64,000 nt of DNA from Chloroflexota bacterium (lineage in GTDB: Bacteria > Chloroflexota > Anaerolineae > JAAEKA01): positions 8,533-72,532 of the forward strand of contig JAYELL010000040.1 of NCBI GenBank assembly GCA_034717495.1. Direction: 5' to 3'. The position numbers were made by a program, and so were the translations under genes. The notes below the pieces were generated by a model. The model was not told the origin of the DNA and did no database searches. It saw only the letters and a program-made list of their open reading frames with translations. Positions 51,918-63,291 of the stretch are shown piece by piece; within the stretch, counting starts at the first letter, position 1; each line of letters opens with the position of its first letter.

Positions 51918-53375
51918 CTATTCTGCGGAGATTGCCGGCGGCCGGTGGGCAGGACGACCCTGCATGGAATAGGGTCCGGTCCACGTGATGTAGATGTCGA
52001 CCAGTCGTCCTCGCCAGTCCTCCGGGGCACTGAAAAACACCAACTTGTTCTGGCGCGTCCGTCCCCGCCACTTGCCCTTGTGCAAATTCTCCACCAGTAC
52101 CTCCACGGTTTCGCCCAGAAGTCGGCCGTTGATCTCATTCTGAACCTGTGCCTGCAATTCGTCCAGAGCTCGGTGGCGGTCTACCTTGACATCGTTGGCA
52201 ATGTCATCCGCCATTCTGCGGGCACTGACTGTGCCCGGCCGCGGTGAATAGCGGGCCAGGTGCGCCTTATCCAGCTTGAGCTCCTCCAGGATATCGTAGG
52301 TGCGCCGGAACTGGGTATTGTCTTCACCTGGAAATCCGACGATGATATCGGTGTTGATGGCGGCGCCGGGAACAATCTCCCGGATCTGTTCAACCAGCCG
52401 GCGGTAGTCGTCGGCAGTATAGCCCCGCCGCATTGCTTCGAGAACCTGGTCATCCCCTGCCTGGATGGGTACCTCGATATGTTCGCAAACCTTGGGCAGG
52501 TCGTGCACGGCGTGTAGAATTTGCTTCGACATGTAGTTGGGGTGGGAGGTGAGAAACCGAATGCGGTAGAGTCCATCGATCTCGTGGACAGCCTGCAACA
52601 GGTCTGCAAGATCGGGCCGCTGTTGCGGGAAATCGTAGCCGTAGCGATCGACGATCTGCCCCAGCAGGGTTACTTCCCGCACGCCCTGATTGACCAGATC
52701 GCGTAGCTCGGCGACAATCTCGGGCAGTGGCCGGCTGCGCTCGATGCCCCGGCGAAGGGGGATGATGCAGAAGGTACAGGCGTGGGAGCATCCATATACT
52801 ACTGGCACGTTGGCTGACACCGGCGTCTGTCCATCGCGCCCGAGATGCCGGACCGACTGTAACACGGTTCCGCTGCGTCCGGGCAATTTCCGCTGAGATC
52901 CCTGGAAGGGGATCACTGGTTCGCCGATGGGGTCTGCAGGTGCCTGGCCCTGCTGATCCTGCAAAGCGTAGCGCGCCAAAACCTGGCTTTGTTCGAGCGC
53001 ACGTGACTCGCGCCCGATTTCTTGCGACATGAGATAACCAATCAACGGCCCCGGTTCCGATGGCGGCATGAAAACATCCACCCAGGGGTAGCGCTCGACC
53101 AGGGCGGGATTGGGCTTCACACCCACCATGCAGCCCATTAGGCCGATCACCGTTTCCGGCTTGTGTCGTTTGATCGGCAACAGCGAACCCAGCTTGCCGA
53201 TAGCTTTGTCCTCGGCGCTCTGGCGCACGACACATGTGTTGACCACAATGACGCCGGCGTCGTCGGGGCGATCGGTGGCGTGAAAACCCAGGGCTTCCAG
53301 CTCGGCAGCGACATGGCCACTGTCGGCGACATTCATCTGGCAGCCAAATGTATGAATGTGATAGGTCTTGCGCAT
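51918..53375 (-). CDS. miaB: tRNA-2-methylthio-N6-dimethylallyladenosine synthase MiaB
   Basis: About 485 residues. MiaB adds the methylthio group to i6A37 in tRNA. N-terminal iron-sulfur domain: YHIHTFGCQMNVADS, NTCVVRQSAEDKA. Radical SAM motif: VYGCSHACTFCIIPLRRG (CxxxCxxC). TRAM domain near the end (GRLVDIYITWTGPYSMQGR). Between the first two domains an insertion of about 50 residues (YALQDQQGQAPADP, GRSGTVLQSVRHLGRDGQTP) is longer than usual. ATG at 53375 after GGAGG. The gene reads away from the regulator at 53844. Confidence 0.95.
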   Translation of the reverse strand: MRKTYHIHTFGCQMNVADSGHVAAELEALGFHATDRPDDAGVIVVNTCVVRQSAEDKAIGKLGSLLPIKRHKPETVIGLMGCMVGVKPNPALVERYPWVDVFMPPSEPGPLIGYLMSQEIGRESRALEQSQVLARYALQDQQGQAPADPIGEPVIPFQGSQRKLPGRSGTVLQSVRHLGRDGQTPVSANVPVVYGCSHACTFCIIPLRRGIERSRPLPEIVAELRDLVNQGVREVTLLGQIVDRYGYDFPQQRPDLADLLQAVHEIDGLYRIRFLTSHPNYMSKQILHAVHDLPKVCEHIEVPIQAGDDQVLEAMRRGYTADDYRRLVEQIREIVPGAAINTDIIVGFPGEDNTQFRRTYDILEELKLDKAHLARYSPRPGTVSARRMADDIANDVKVDRHRALDELQAQVQNEINGRLLGETVEVLVENLHKGKWRGRTRQNKLVFFSAPEDWRGRLVDIYITWTGPYSMQGRPAHRPPAISAE

Positions 53376-53494
53376 AAAAAAACCTCCATCGATAGCCGTG
53401 ATCAACGGGGGCGCGCATAAAACCCTCCGTCGTCTTTCCCTTGTACCAGGGGGCAACGGGTTTCTGTTTTGAACTCGATAGTCTTCTGGCTGCA

Positions 53495-53523
53495 ATTATG
53501 GAACAGAGCAGGTAGTTTGGCAA
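53495..53523 (-). promoter_or_regulatory. Promoter of miaB
   Basis: Minus strand: TTGCCA (53518-53523), 17-base spacer, CATAAT (53495-53500). The leader is about 110 bases long. Confidence 0.6.
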
Positions 53524-53765
53524 ATCCGATCCAATGACACCTTTGGAGCCATATGAGCAAGTGCGTTGCACCTTATACCTGAGCAGTTACAAAAGCTCAG
53601 AGAAGATCAGCGACCATCTGCACCGTAGGTCTGCGTAAATCAGCGTTCCTCTGCCTTGTCTTGGGGAAAGGTCAGAAATGAACCGCAGCGATGTCCTGAA
53701 CGCTGCCGAAGTATCTGTTCCGGCATGTCCAGGTTGAGGCGTACTCGCAAATCGAGGACCGCGGA

Positions 53766-53794
53766 TTGACAGCGGTTTCGAAATGTGCGATAAT
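53766..53794 (+). promoter_or_regulatory. Promoter of the DeoR gene
   Basis: Perfect TTGACA (53766-53771), 17-base spacer, GATAAT (53789-53794), about 50 bases before the ATG at 53844. Between miaB and this promoter (53524-53765) nothing was recognised. Confidence 0.75.
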
Positions 53795-53843
53795 GAAAGA
53801 AGACGAAAGTACTCATAAGTTAACGAAAGGCCGGCAGCGAAGA

Positions 53844-54623
53844 ATGGCAGTGTCCAGGGATCTTTATCTGGAAGAGCGACGCCAACACATTCTCGAGCAG
53901 GTCCAGCAGGATGGCAGGGTCTCGGTGACGCAGCTCAGTGAGCTGTTGGGCGTTTCCGAGGTGACCATTCGAAACGACCTTCGGGCGCTGGAAGGCCGGG
54001 GATTGTTGGTCAGAACCCACGGCGGCGCGGTGGCTGCCAACGCGAGCGTGATCGATATTGCCCTGTCCCGGCGGCGCCAGCGCCAGATCAGAGAAAAGGT
54101 CGACATCGGTATCGCCGGCGCCAATCTAATCGCCGACGGGGACGCCATCTTCCTGGACAGCAGCAGTACCGCACTGGCGATCGCGCAGCAGTTGAAGCAG
54201 CGAAACCGCATCACGGTAGTAAGCAATAGCCTTGCCGTGGCCCAGGATCTTCTAACCGTTCCCGGCATTACCGTGGTGATGCCAGGAGGACGACTGCATC
54301 CGGATACCGTGTCTCTTATTGGCACCGACGGGCTGGCCTTCCTCAAACAGTTTAATATCCAGATGGGCTTTTTTGGCGCCCATGGCATTGCCTGCCAGGA
54401 AGGCCTGACCGATATAAGCGTCGATGAGGCAAACGCCAAACGATCGATTGTCGAGCTGTGCCGCGAGGTGATCGCCGTGGTGGATGCGACCAAGTGGGGA
54501 CAGGTTGGCCTGGCCTCCTTCGCTCAATTGGACGAAATCGATCTTGTGATCAGCAATCTTGATGCGCCGGCTGACCTGGTTGCCCAGGTGAGGGCCGCCG
54601 GGGTCAAGGTTGTCCTTATATAG
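53844..54623 (+). CDS. DeoR-family transcriptional regulator
   Basis: About 259 residues. The N-terminal winged helix (ERRQHILEQVQQDGRVSVTQ, VSEVTIRNDLRALEGRG, THGGAV) and the DeoR sensor domain (DAIFLDSSSTALAIAQQL, VVSNSLAVAQDL, MPGGRLHPDTVSLIG, VVDATKWGQVGLASFA) are clear. These domains usually bind sugar phosphates or related ligands. The ATG at 53844 lies after the promoter; an open frame from 53766 covers the promoter and is not coding. It precedes the E2 gene by 22 bases and probably controls the whole block. Confidence 0.93.
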   Translation: MAVSRDLYLEERRQHILEQVQQDGRVSVTQLSELLGVSEVTIRNDLRALEGRGLLVRTHGGAVAANASVIDIALSRRRQRQIREKVDIGIAGANLIADGDAIFLDSSSTALAIAQQLKQRNRITVVSNSLAVAQDLLTVPGITVVMPGGRLHPDTVSLIGTDGLAFLKQFNIQMGFFGAHGIACQEGLTDISVDEANAKRSIVELCREVIAVVDATKWGQVGLASFAQLDEIDLVISNLDAPADLVAQVRAAGVKVVLI

Positions 54624-54645
54624 ATTGTCATAACGAGGAGTGTTT

Positions 54646-56013
54646 ATGGCTGTTCCCGTAATCATACAAAAACTCGGCAACAGCGTCGAGAGCTGCCTTC
54701 TAATAGAATGGAAGAAGGCTATCGGCGATGCAATCAACGAGGGTGAACCGCTGGCGGACGTAGAGACCGATAAGGCGGTGATGGAAGTGGTCAGTCCTGC
54801 CTCGGGGACGCTGTTGGCGCTATTTGCCAGCGAGGGCGATGAGGTTCCGGTCCTGAGCAATGTGGCCGCCGTCGGTGAACCAGGCGAGGATGTCGAACAC
54901 CTGCGGCCTGCTGGCGGCGAGGCAGAAGGTACTATCGACCTGTCTGCGCCATCCTCTGAGATGGCAGCAGCTGGGGAACCTGGTACCCTGGCCCACGAAA
55001 CCACGCCGGCCCCGGAGGCAGGAGTAGCGGCCGGGATATCACCTCGAGCGAAAAATCTGGCACGGGACAAGGAAGTGGATCCGGCGAATCTTCTGGGTAG
55101 CGGTCCTGGTGGTCGCGTTATCGAGCGGGACGTGGTTGCCGCGCTTGCCCTCCAGCCACGGCTCAGTCCCGTGGCACAGGCCATGGTAGATACCGGCGAA
55201 TTCCAGGCGCCCGATCGGGGCAGCGGTCCTGGCGGGCGGGTCATGAGCAATGACCTGATGCCAGCTGAAACGCCGCAGGTTCAGGCAACCATGCCAACAC
55301 CACAAGCGACTGCCGCCGACGACATTGAGATCATTCAGCTGAAGGGTATGCGCAAGCTGATCGCCGAACGGATGTTAAGCTCGCTGCAGACCACGGCTCA
55401 GCTTACCCTCAATGCCTCGGCCGATGCTCGAACGATCCTTGATTACCGCAAACGATTCAAGGCCAGCGATGAGAGGCTGGGCCTGCAGAAGATCACGATC
55501 AACGACCTAATTCTCTTTGCAGTCTCTCGAACATTGCCCGAATTCCCGTCGCTAAACGCGCTTTTCCTGGAAAATGAAGTCCACCGCTATCGGCCTGTCC
55601 ATCTTGCCGTTGCGGTGGATACGCCTCGGGGCCTGGTGGTGCCGGTGATCCGGCACGCCGACAGCCTGAGTTTACAACAGCTCTCGCAGGAGGCAAAACG
55701 CCTGGCGCAAGCCACCCTGGACGGACGGATCAGCCCCGATGAATTGACCGGTGGCACTTTCACAGTCACCAATCTGGGCAGTTTGGGCGTAGAAAACTTC
55801 ACGCCGGTGCTCAATCCACCGCAAGTGGGTATCCTGGGCGTCGGCAACATCAATCTGAAGCCGGTCCAGGTGGATGATAAGGTGGAATTTGTGCCTCATA
55901 TTGGACTTTCGCTGACCATCAATCACCAGGTGGTTGATGGGGCGCCGGCAGCCCGGTTTCTGCAGGCACTGTCGGCCGGGTTGGCCGATATTGGGCTGCT
56001 GTTGGCGCTATGA
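54646..56013 (+). CDS. 2-oxoacid dehydrogenase E2, lipoyl acyltransferase
   Basis: About 455 residues. N-terminal lipoyl domain with the lipoylated lysine in VETDKAVMEVV (about residue 43). It has two peripheral subunit-binding domains, PRAKNLARDKEVDP with GSGPGGRVIERDV, and a second, weaker one (LSPVAQAMVDTGEF with GSGPGGRVMSNDL). The catalytic domain ends with the active histidine in NHQVVDGAPAARFL. Linkers are rich in Ala, Pro and Glu. GAGGAG before the ATG at 54646. The second binding domain could hold a second E1 or E3. No E3 gene is in the window. Confidence 0.93.
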   Translation: MAVPVIIQKLGNSVESCLLIEWKKAIGDAINEGEPLADVETDKAVMEVVSPASGTLLALFASEGDEVPVLSNVAAVGEPGEDVEHLRPAGGEAEGTIDLSAPSSEMAAAGEPGTLAHETTPAPEAGVAAGISPRAKNLARDKEVDPANLLGSGPGGRVIERDVVAALALQPRLSPVAQAMVDTGEFQAPDRGSGPGGRVMSNDLMPAETPQVQATMPTPQATAADDIEIIQLKGMRKLIAERMLSSLQTTAQLTLNASADARTILDYRKRFKASDERLGLQKITINDLILFAVSRTLPEFPSLNALFLENEVHRYRPVHLAVAVDTPRGLVVPVIRHADSLSLQQLSQEAKRLAQATLDGRISPDELTGGTFTVTNLGSLGVENFTPVLNPPQVGILGVGNINLKPVQVDDKVEFVPHIGLSLTINHQVVDGAPAARFLQALSAGLADIGLLLAL

Positions 56014-56070
56014 CATAAACGATTTCGGATAGCCATTTAAAGGGTTTTTAACCTAAATCAGAGGGTAATC

Positions 56071-58536
<2,466 letters not shown>

Positions 58537-58639
58537 GACCGTGGACTGATTTCGTTTGCGCCAATCTGGCAACCGGGATTATAATCAACGCGCGCGTCCG
58601 CTGAGCTTCAGCTATCATTGATTCCCAGGGAGAAGAAAC

Positions 58640-59755
58640 ATGGATAAACCCAATGTAGCCATCATCGGTCTTGGCTTCGGTGCCGAGTTCATTGCCATTT
58701 ATCAGGCGCACCCCGATGCCAACATGTATGCTATCTGTCAGCGAAATGAAGAAAATCTGAACAAGATCGGCGACGCTTTTGGCATCGAAAGACGTTATGC
58801 CAACTATGAGGATGTGCTGGCCGATCCCAGCGTCGATTTTGTTCACATCAATTCACCCATCTCCGACCATGCCTGGATGTCCATCGCCGCGCTCGAGGCG
58901 GGCAAACACGTCTTCTGCACCGTGCCCATGGCTACCACCATCGCCGAGTGTGAGCAGATCGTCGATCTGGTGAAAAAAACCGGCTTGAAGTATATGATGG
59001 CCGAAACCGTGGTCTACAGCAGGGAGTTTCTCTTCATTAAGGAACTGTACGAGAAGGGCGAACTGGGCAAAATACAGTACATGCAGGCATCGCATCCGCA
59101 AGATATGGAGGGTTGGCCTGAATACTGGGAGCGCATGGTGCCCATGCACTATGCCACCCACGTGGTCTCGCCCGTGCTGGGGCTGGTGGATGGCCTGGCC
59201 GAGTACGTCTCTTGCTTCGGTTCCGGGACCATCGATCCGCGCCTGTCTGCGAAATCGGGCAGCGCCTTTGCCGTGGAATCCTGCCACATCAAGGTCATGG
59301 AATCGGATGTCGCTGCCCATATCTGGCGCACTCTCTTCGACACTGCCCGTCAATATCGCGAATCCTTCGACGTGTATGGCACGAAGAAGAGCTTTGAGTG
59401 GGCGCTAATCGAGGGCGAGCAGCACGTGATTCACACGGCAAAGAAGCCTGAGCCAGAGATTCCCGAACGCGTATCGGTACCCGACTATGCCCACCTGCTC
59501 CCGCAGGAGATTCAGCCTTTCACCTCCACCATCGAAGACGCCGAACATCTCTCCTTCATCCAGGGCGCTGGGCACGGCGGCTCCCACCCTCATCTGGTCA
59601 ATGCCTTTGTCTCGGCCCTGGTGGAAGACAAGCAGCCCTGGCCGAACGCTGTCACCAGCGCCAACTGGACCTGCGTCGGCATCTGCGCCCACCAATCGGC
59701 CCGCAAGGGGGGCGAGATCGTTCAATTGCCCGAATTCACGCTTGAAGGAGTTTGA
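58640..59755 (+). CDS. Gfo/Idh/MocA-family oxidoreductase
   Basis: 371 residues. N-terminal Rossmann NAD(P)-binding site VAIIGLGFGAEFIAIYQ, the DFVHINSPISDHAWMSIAALE and GKHVFCTVPMATT segment, and the EYVSCFGSG...C-terminal beta domain are typical. The usual catalytic EKP reads VPM here. Members oxidise sugars, inositols and related polyols. It lies between the E1 and the lipid kinase and ends four bases before the next start. Substrate unknown, but a polyol or sugar fits the neighbourhood and a DeoR regulator. Confidence 0.88.
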   Translation: MDKPNVAIIGLGFGAEFIAIYQAHPDANMYAICQRNEENLNKIGDAFGIERRYANYEDVLADPSVDFVHINSPISDHAWMSIAALEAGKHVFCTVPMATTIAECEQIVDLVKKTGLKYMMAETVVYSREFLFIKELYEKGELGKIQYMQASHPQDMEGWPEYWERMVPMHYATHVVSPVLGLVDGLAEYVSCFGSGTIDPRLSAKSGSAFAVESCHIKVMESDVAAHIWRTLFDTARQYRESFDVYGTKKSFEWALIEGEQHVIHTAKKPEPEIPERVSVPDYAHLLPQEIQPFTSTIEDAEHLSFIQGAGHGGSHPHLVNAFVSALVEDKQPWPNAVTSANWTCVGICAHQSARKGGEIVQLPEFTLEGV

Positions 59756-59757
59756 GC

Positions 59758-61170
59758 GTGAAAGGGAAAACGATCCACCTGCACCTGGCCGTCTTCAATG
59801 GCAAAAACAGCGCTGAAGCGGCGCTGGGGCAGGTGCCCAAGCGTGATCCAGATATCGCATCTGCCGTGGTCATGGAGAAGGACGCAGATGAACGTGTCCA
59901 ATTCCGCGACGTGGGCCTTACGCCCAAGAAAGGTGCCGTGGGCGGTATCGTCCTGGGTGGTATGATCGGTCTGCTGACCGGAGGTGCGGGCCTGGCGCTG
60001 GCGGCTGCGGGCGGGATACTGGGAAGTCACCTGGTCCAGAAGAAACAGGTCGAACAGCTGGAGCCCGAGCGTCTCAGCCAGGTGGCCGGTTCTCTGGGGC
60101 CTGATTCTTCGGCCATAATCGGCATCAGCAAAAATCGCCTGGACGTCCAAATCGCCGAAATGCTGGAAGCCATGGGGGCGGAACTCTATGAAACCACCAT
60201 TTCCGGTAATGCGTCCGGAGAAATGGAAGAGCACGCCGACGAGGCGTATGATGCCCTGTTGGCTGCGTTGGCCAAAACGACCGGCGGCCAGACCAGGTTA
60301 TCCATTCCCTACCCGAAAATCCATGTGGTCCTCAACCCGGTCTCCGGCAAAGATGAGCCGGTCATCAACGTTTTGAACAGGGTATTCAACAAGTATGGAG
60401 TTGATTGGGATATCAGCATCACGCGCAAGTATGGCGATGCCACCGAGTTCGCCCGCCAGGCCGCGGAGAGTGGGTTTGATCTGGTGGCGGGCTATGGAGG
60501 GGATGGCACCCAGCACGAGATCGCCAATGGCGTGATGGGAACGGGGGTAACCATGGGCGTGTTGCCGGGAGGTACGGGCAACGGCTTCGCCAATGAATTG
60601 GGCATCCCCAAGACACTGGAACCGGCGGTGGAACTGCTTTGCACCAGCCACAACCAGCGCAAGATCGATGTGGCGCAGTTGGAGGATGGTTACTTCATTC
60701 AGCGGCTTTTCACTGGCATTGAGCCAGACGAACAGACCAGTCGGGAGGACAAGGACAAGTATGGCACGCTGGCCTACTTGAAACGCGATATCAATCGTTT
60801 GAGTGAGATCCAGGACATCCCCTATCGCCTGACGATAGATGGCGAAGTGATTGAAGTGATGGGACACAAGTGTTACGTGGTCAACTCGGCCAAGGCGGGT
60901 ACCGGACTTTCACTGGCCGCCGGCTTCACGGTTGATGACGGGATTTTGGATGTGTTCATTCTCAGCCAGGACCTCGATAGCATTGACGCTGCACTGACGC
61001 GTTTTCTCGACCTGGACAACCCAAAGGCGGGCGAATACTACTGGCGCGGGCAGGAGATTCGCATCGAGGTGGAGCCGGACCAGCCGGTGTGGACCGACGG
61101 CGAGTACACCGGTCGCACGCCTGTTTCTATCAAGGTGCTGCCTGCCGCATTGACGGTGGCAGTGCCGTAA
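59758..61170 (+). CDS. Lipid kinase (diacylglycerol-kinase type) fused to a DUF1269-like N-terminus
   Basis: About 470 residues. The C-terminal part from about residue 185 is a diacylglycerol/sphingosine kinase catalytic domain: VVLNPVSGKDEP, the nucleotide-binding GYGGDGTQHEIANGVMG and LPGGTGNGFANELGIP, VDDGILDVFILS and WTDGEYTGRTPV. The N-terminal 180 residues carry a glycine-zipper hairpin (GGIVLGGMIGLLTGGAGLAL and AAAGGILGSHLV), a probable membrane insertion, with a fold like DUF1269. The GTG at 59758 has GGAG seven bases upstream. Lipid kinases with this N-terminus are not familiar to me. Activity on diacylglycerol is inferred. Confidence 0.85.
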   Translation: MKGKTIHLHLAVFNGKNSAEAALGQVPKRDPDIASAVVMEKDADERVQFRDVGLTPKKGAVGGIVLGGMIGLLTGGAGLALAAAGGILGSHLVQKKQVEQLEPERLSQVAGSLGPDSSAIIGISKNRLDVQIAEMLEAMGAELYETTISGNASGEMEEHADEAYDALLAALAKTTGGQTRLSIPYPKIHVVLNPVSGKDEPVINVLNRVFNKYGVDWDISITRKYGDATEFARQAAESGFDLVAGYGGDGTQHEIANGVMGTGVTMGVLPGGTGNGFANELGIPKTLEPAVELLCTSHNQRKIDVAQLEDGYFIQRLFTGIEPDEQTSREDKDKYGTLAYLKRDINRLSEIQDIPYRLTIDGEVIEVMGHKCYVVNSAKAGTGLSLAAGFTVDDGILDVFILSQDLDSIDAALTRFLDLDNPKAGEYYWRGQEIRIEVEPDQPVWTDGEYTGRTPVSIKVLPAALTVAVP

Positions 61171-61236
61171 ACGTGACGCGTGGTTCGTTTTCCGTTGGCA
61201 AGTCAAAAGTTCGATCTTTTTTCAGAGGGGACATCC

Positions 61237-61944
61237 ATGAGAGAACCAGATCCGCACCGCCCGGGACAGGTACTAAAAACGCCGGGAGCGGCGGCCGTTG
61301 CCGGCATCATATTCGCTGTATTGATGATCACAAGCTATGTGTTACTTTTCATTGCAGTGCCACTGGATCCTTTCGCGTCGATGGAGCAATTTCAGAGCCA
61401 GTTGGACCTGGTTTCCCTGTCATTGGGCCTGGTGCCCTTCGCCGGGATAGCGTTTCTGTGGGTCATGGGAGTCATCCGTGACCGATTGGGCCAGTTCGAG
61501 GATCAGTTTTTCGCCACCTTATACCTGGGAAGCGGTCTTTTATACCTGGCGATGACGTTTGCCGCCGCAGCCACAGCCGGTGGGTTGTTATTAGTCTACG
61601 GTCATGATCCAGGAATGGTGCTCAATAGCGACGCCCACTATTTTATCCGGGCCATCACCTACAAGTTCAGCAACGTGTTTGCTATTCGTATGGCAGGCAT
61701 GCACATGCTGGTGTTGGGCACGATCTGGTTCCATACAAGGACCATGCCCCGCTGGATGGCATTCGTGACTTACGCGCTGGCCCTGGTGCTGATCGTCGGC
61801 ATTGGGTATTGGCCCTGGGTGACGTTGGCCTTTCCTGCCTGGGTGCTCGTCACCAGCCTCTACATCCTGTTTTTGGACCGGCATGGCCAGGGAGTGTTGG
61901 AAGAGGTGGATATCAGCGCCGATCGTATTTCAAAAACCAGTTGA
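61237..61944 (+). CDS. Six-helix membrane protein, unknown function
   Basis: About 235 residues with six membrane helices, the first being AVAGIIFAVLMITSYVLLFI. Conserved-looking loop features are LRQ-like LGQFEDQFFATLYLGSGLLY and RTMPRWMAFVTYALAL. The ATG at 61237 follows AGAGGGG. It begins 67 bases after the lipid kinase and ends 8 bases before the sulfatase remnant. No family was recognised. Confidence 0.7.
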   Translation: MREPDPHRPGQVLKTPGAAAVAGIIFAVLMITSYVLLFIAVPLDPFASMEQFQSQLDLVSLSLGLVPFAGIAFLWVMGVIRDRLGQFEDQFFATLYLGSGLLYLAMTFAAAATAGGLLLVYGHDPGMVLNSDAHYFIRAITYKFSNVFAIRMAGMHMLVLGTIWFHTRTMPRWMAFVTYALALVLIVGIGYWPWVTLAFPAWVLVTSLYILFLDRHGQGVLEEVDISADRISKTS

Positions 61945-61952
61945 GGAGAACC

Positions 61953-63250
61953 ATGACGAACAACGGCTCATCTGGATTCCCGCTACATATCGATCGTAAT
62001 CACTTGCCTGAACCAGAGTGGGACTATCCCAATGCAAAGATTGAAGTCCTTGCCAAGGACTCGACGCCCGACTTCCCACCGGAGAAGGAGGCGCCGGAAG
62101 GGGCGCCCAATATTCTGCTTATCCTGCTGGATGACGTGGGATTCGGTTGGCCCAGTGCCAACGGCGGATTGGTGCGCATGCCGGTGGCCGAACGATTGGC
62201 TGAGAATGGCCTGTTCTACAACCAGTTTCATACCACGGCGCTCTGCTCGCCGACACGCGCAGCCATGCTGACCGGGCGCAATCACCACTCCGTGGCTACG
62301 GGCATTATCCAGGAGATGGCGACCGGCTATCCCGGCCACAGCGGCATTATTCCCAAGAGCTGCGCCACCTTCTCCGAGCTGCTGAAGCAAGCGGGGTACA
62401 CCAACGCCTGGTTCGGCAAAAACCACAATGTGCCCGATAACCAGACCAGCGCGGCCGGTCCGTTCGGAAACTGGCCCACCAACCAGGGGTTTGATTATTT
62501 CTATGGTTTCATTGCCGGCGAGACCGACCAGTTCTACCCCTCGCTGATCCGCAACACGACGCCGGTCGAGCCGCCCTATGGACCGGAAGAGGGCTACCAA
62601 TTGACGCGCGATCTGGCTGACGAATGCATTGGCTGGATCCGCGAGCAGAAGGCGATTGCCCCGAAACGGCCGTTCATGGCTTATTTCTCCACAGGCTCCG
62701 CCCACGCACCGCACCAGCCGCCTTTGGACTGGCGCGGACGCAATGAAGGGCGCTTCGACATGGGCTGGGACGAGTATCGCCGCATCGCCTATGAAAAGCA
62801 GTTGGAGATGGGCATCATTCCTCCTGGCACGCAGTTGACCGAACGCCCAGAGCAGATTCCCGCCTGGGACGACTTTTCGGAAGAGGAGCAACGGCTCTTT
62901 GCTGTTTAAGCTGAGAATTTCGCAGACTTCCTGGAACATACCGACTATGAAGTCGGCCGTGTTGTCGATGTGATTGAGGAGATCGGCGAACTTGATAACA
63001 CACTGGTGATTTACATCCTGGGCGACAACGGCTCCAGCGCTGAGGGATCGCTGGTAGGCACGCCCAACGAACTCATGAACCTGAACGGCTCGAGGTCAAT
63101 GGTTACCAGCAGCGGCCGATCGAAGGCACAAGCATGGCCTACACATTTGCCTCCGAAAACGCCGGGACGCCGAGCACACGCACGAACCAATATTTCGAAA
63201 TGCTGGGCAACCGCGTCGAGTGCTCCCTTCGGTCGCACTCAGTACACCTG
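61953..63250 (+). pseudogene. Arylsulfatase broken by a stop, deletion and frame loss
   Basis: The frame from ATG 61953 reads as a sulfatase: NILLILLDDVGFGWPSANGG, the formylglycine motif CSPTRAAMLTGR (C-S-P-T-R), HSGIIPKSCATFSELLK and FMAYFSTGSAHAPHQPP. A TAA at 62907-62909 cuts it; in the same frame it resumes AENFADFLEHTDYEVG and DNTLVIYILGDNGSSAEG up to NELMNLNG. Then the C-terminal part, RPIEGTSMAYTFASENAG with TRTNQYFEMLGNR, is in another frame, and the stretch between is deleted. GTT-TAA-GCT is the stop context. The protein is truncated and surely dead. Confidence 0.85.
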
Positions 63251-63291
63251 CGCAGGGCCATAGGCGCAGTGTGCAAACTGCGTGACTCCAG

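Noticed and set aside
50908-52071. Minus-strand open frame spanning the second LysM gene and the end of miaB
   Set aside because: It overlaps two convincing genes, crosses the terminator and has no motif.
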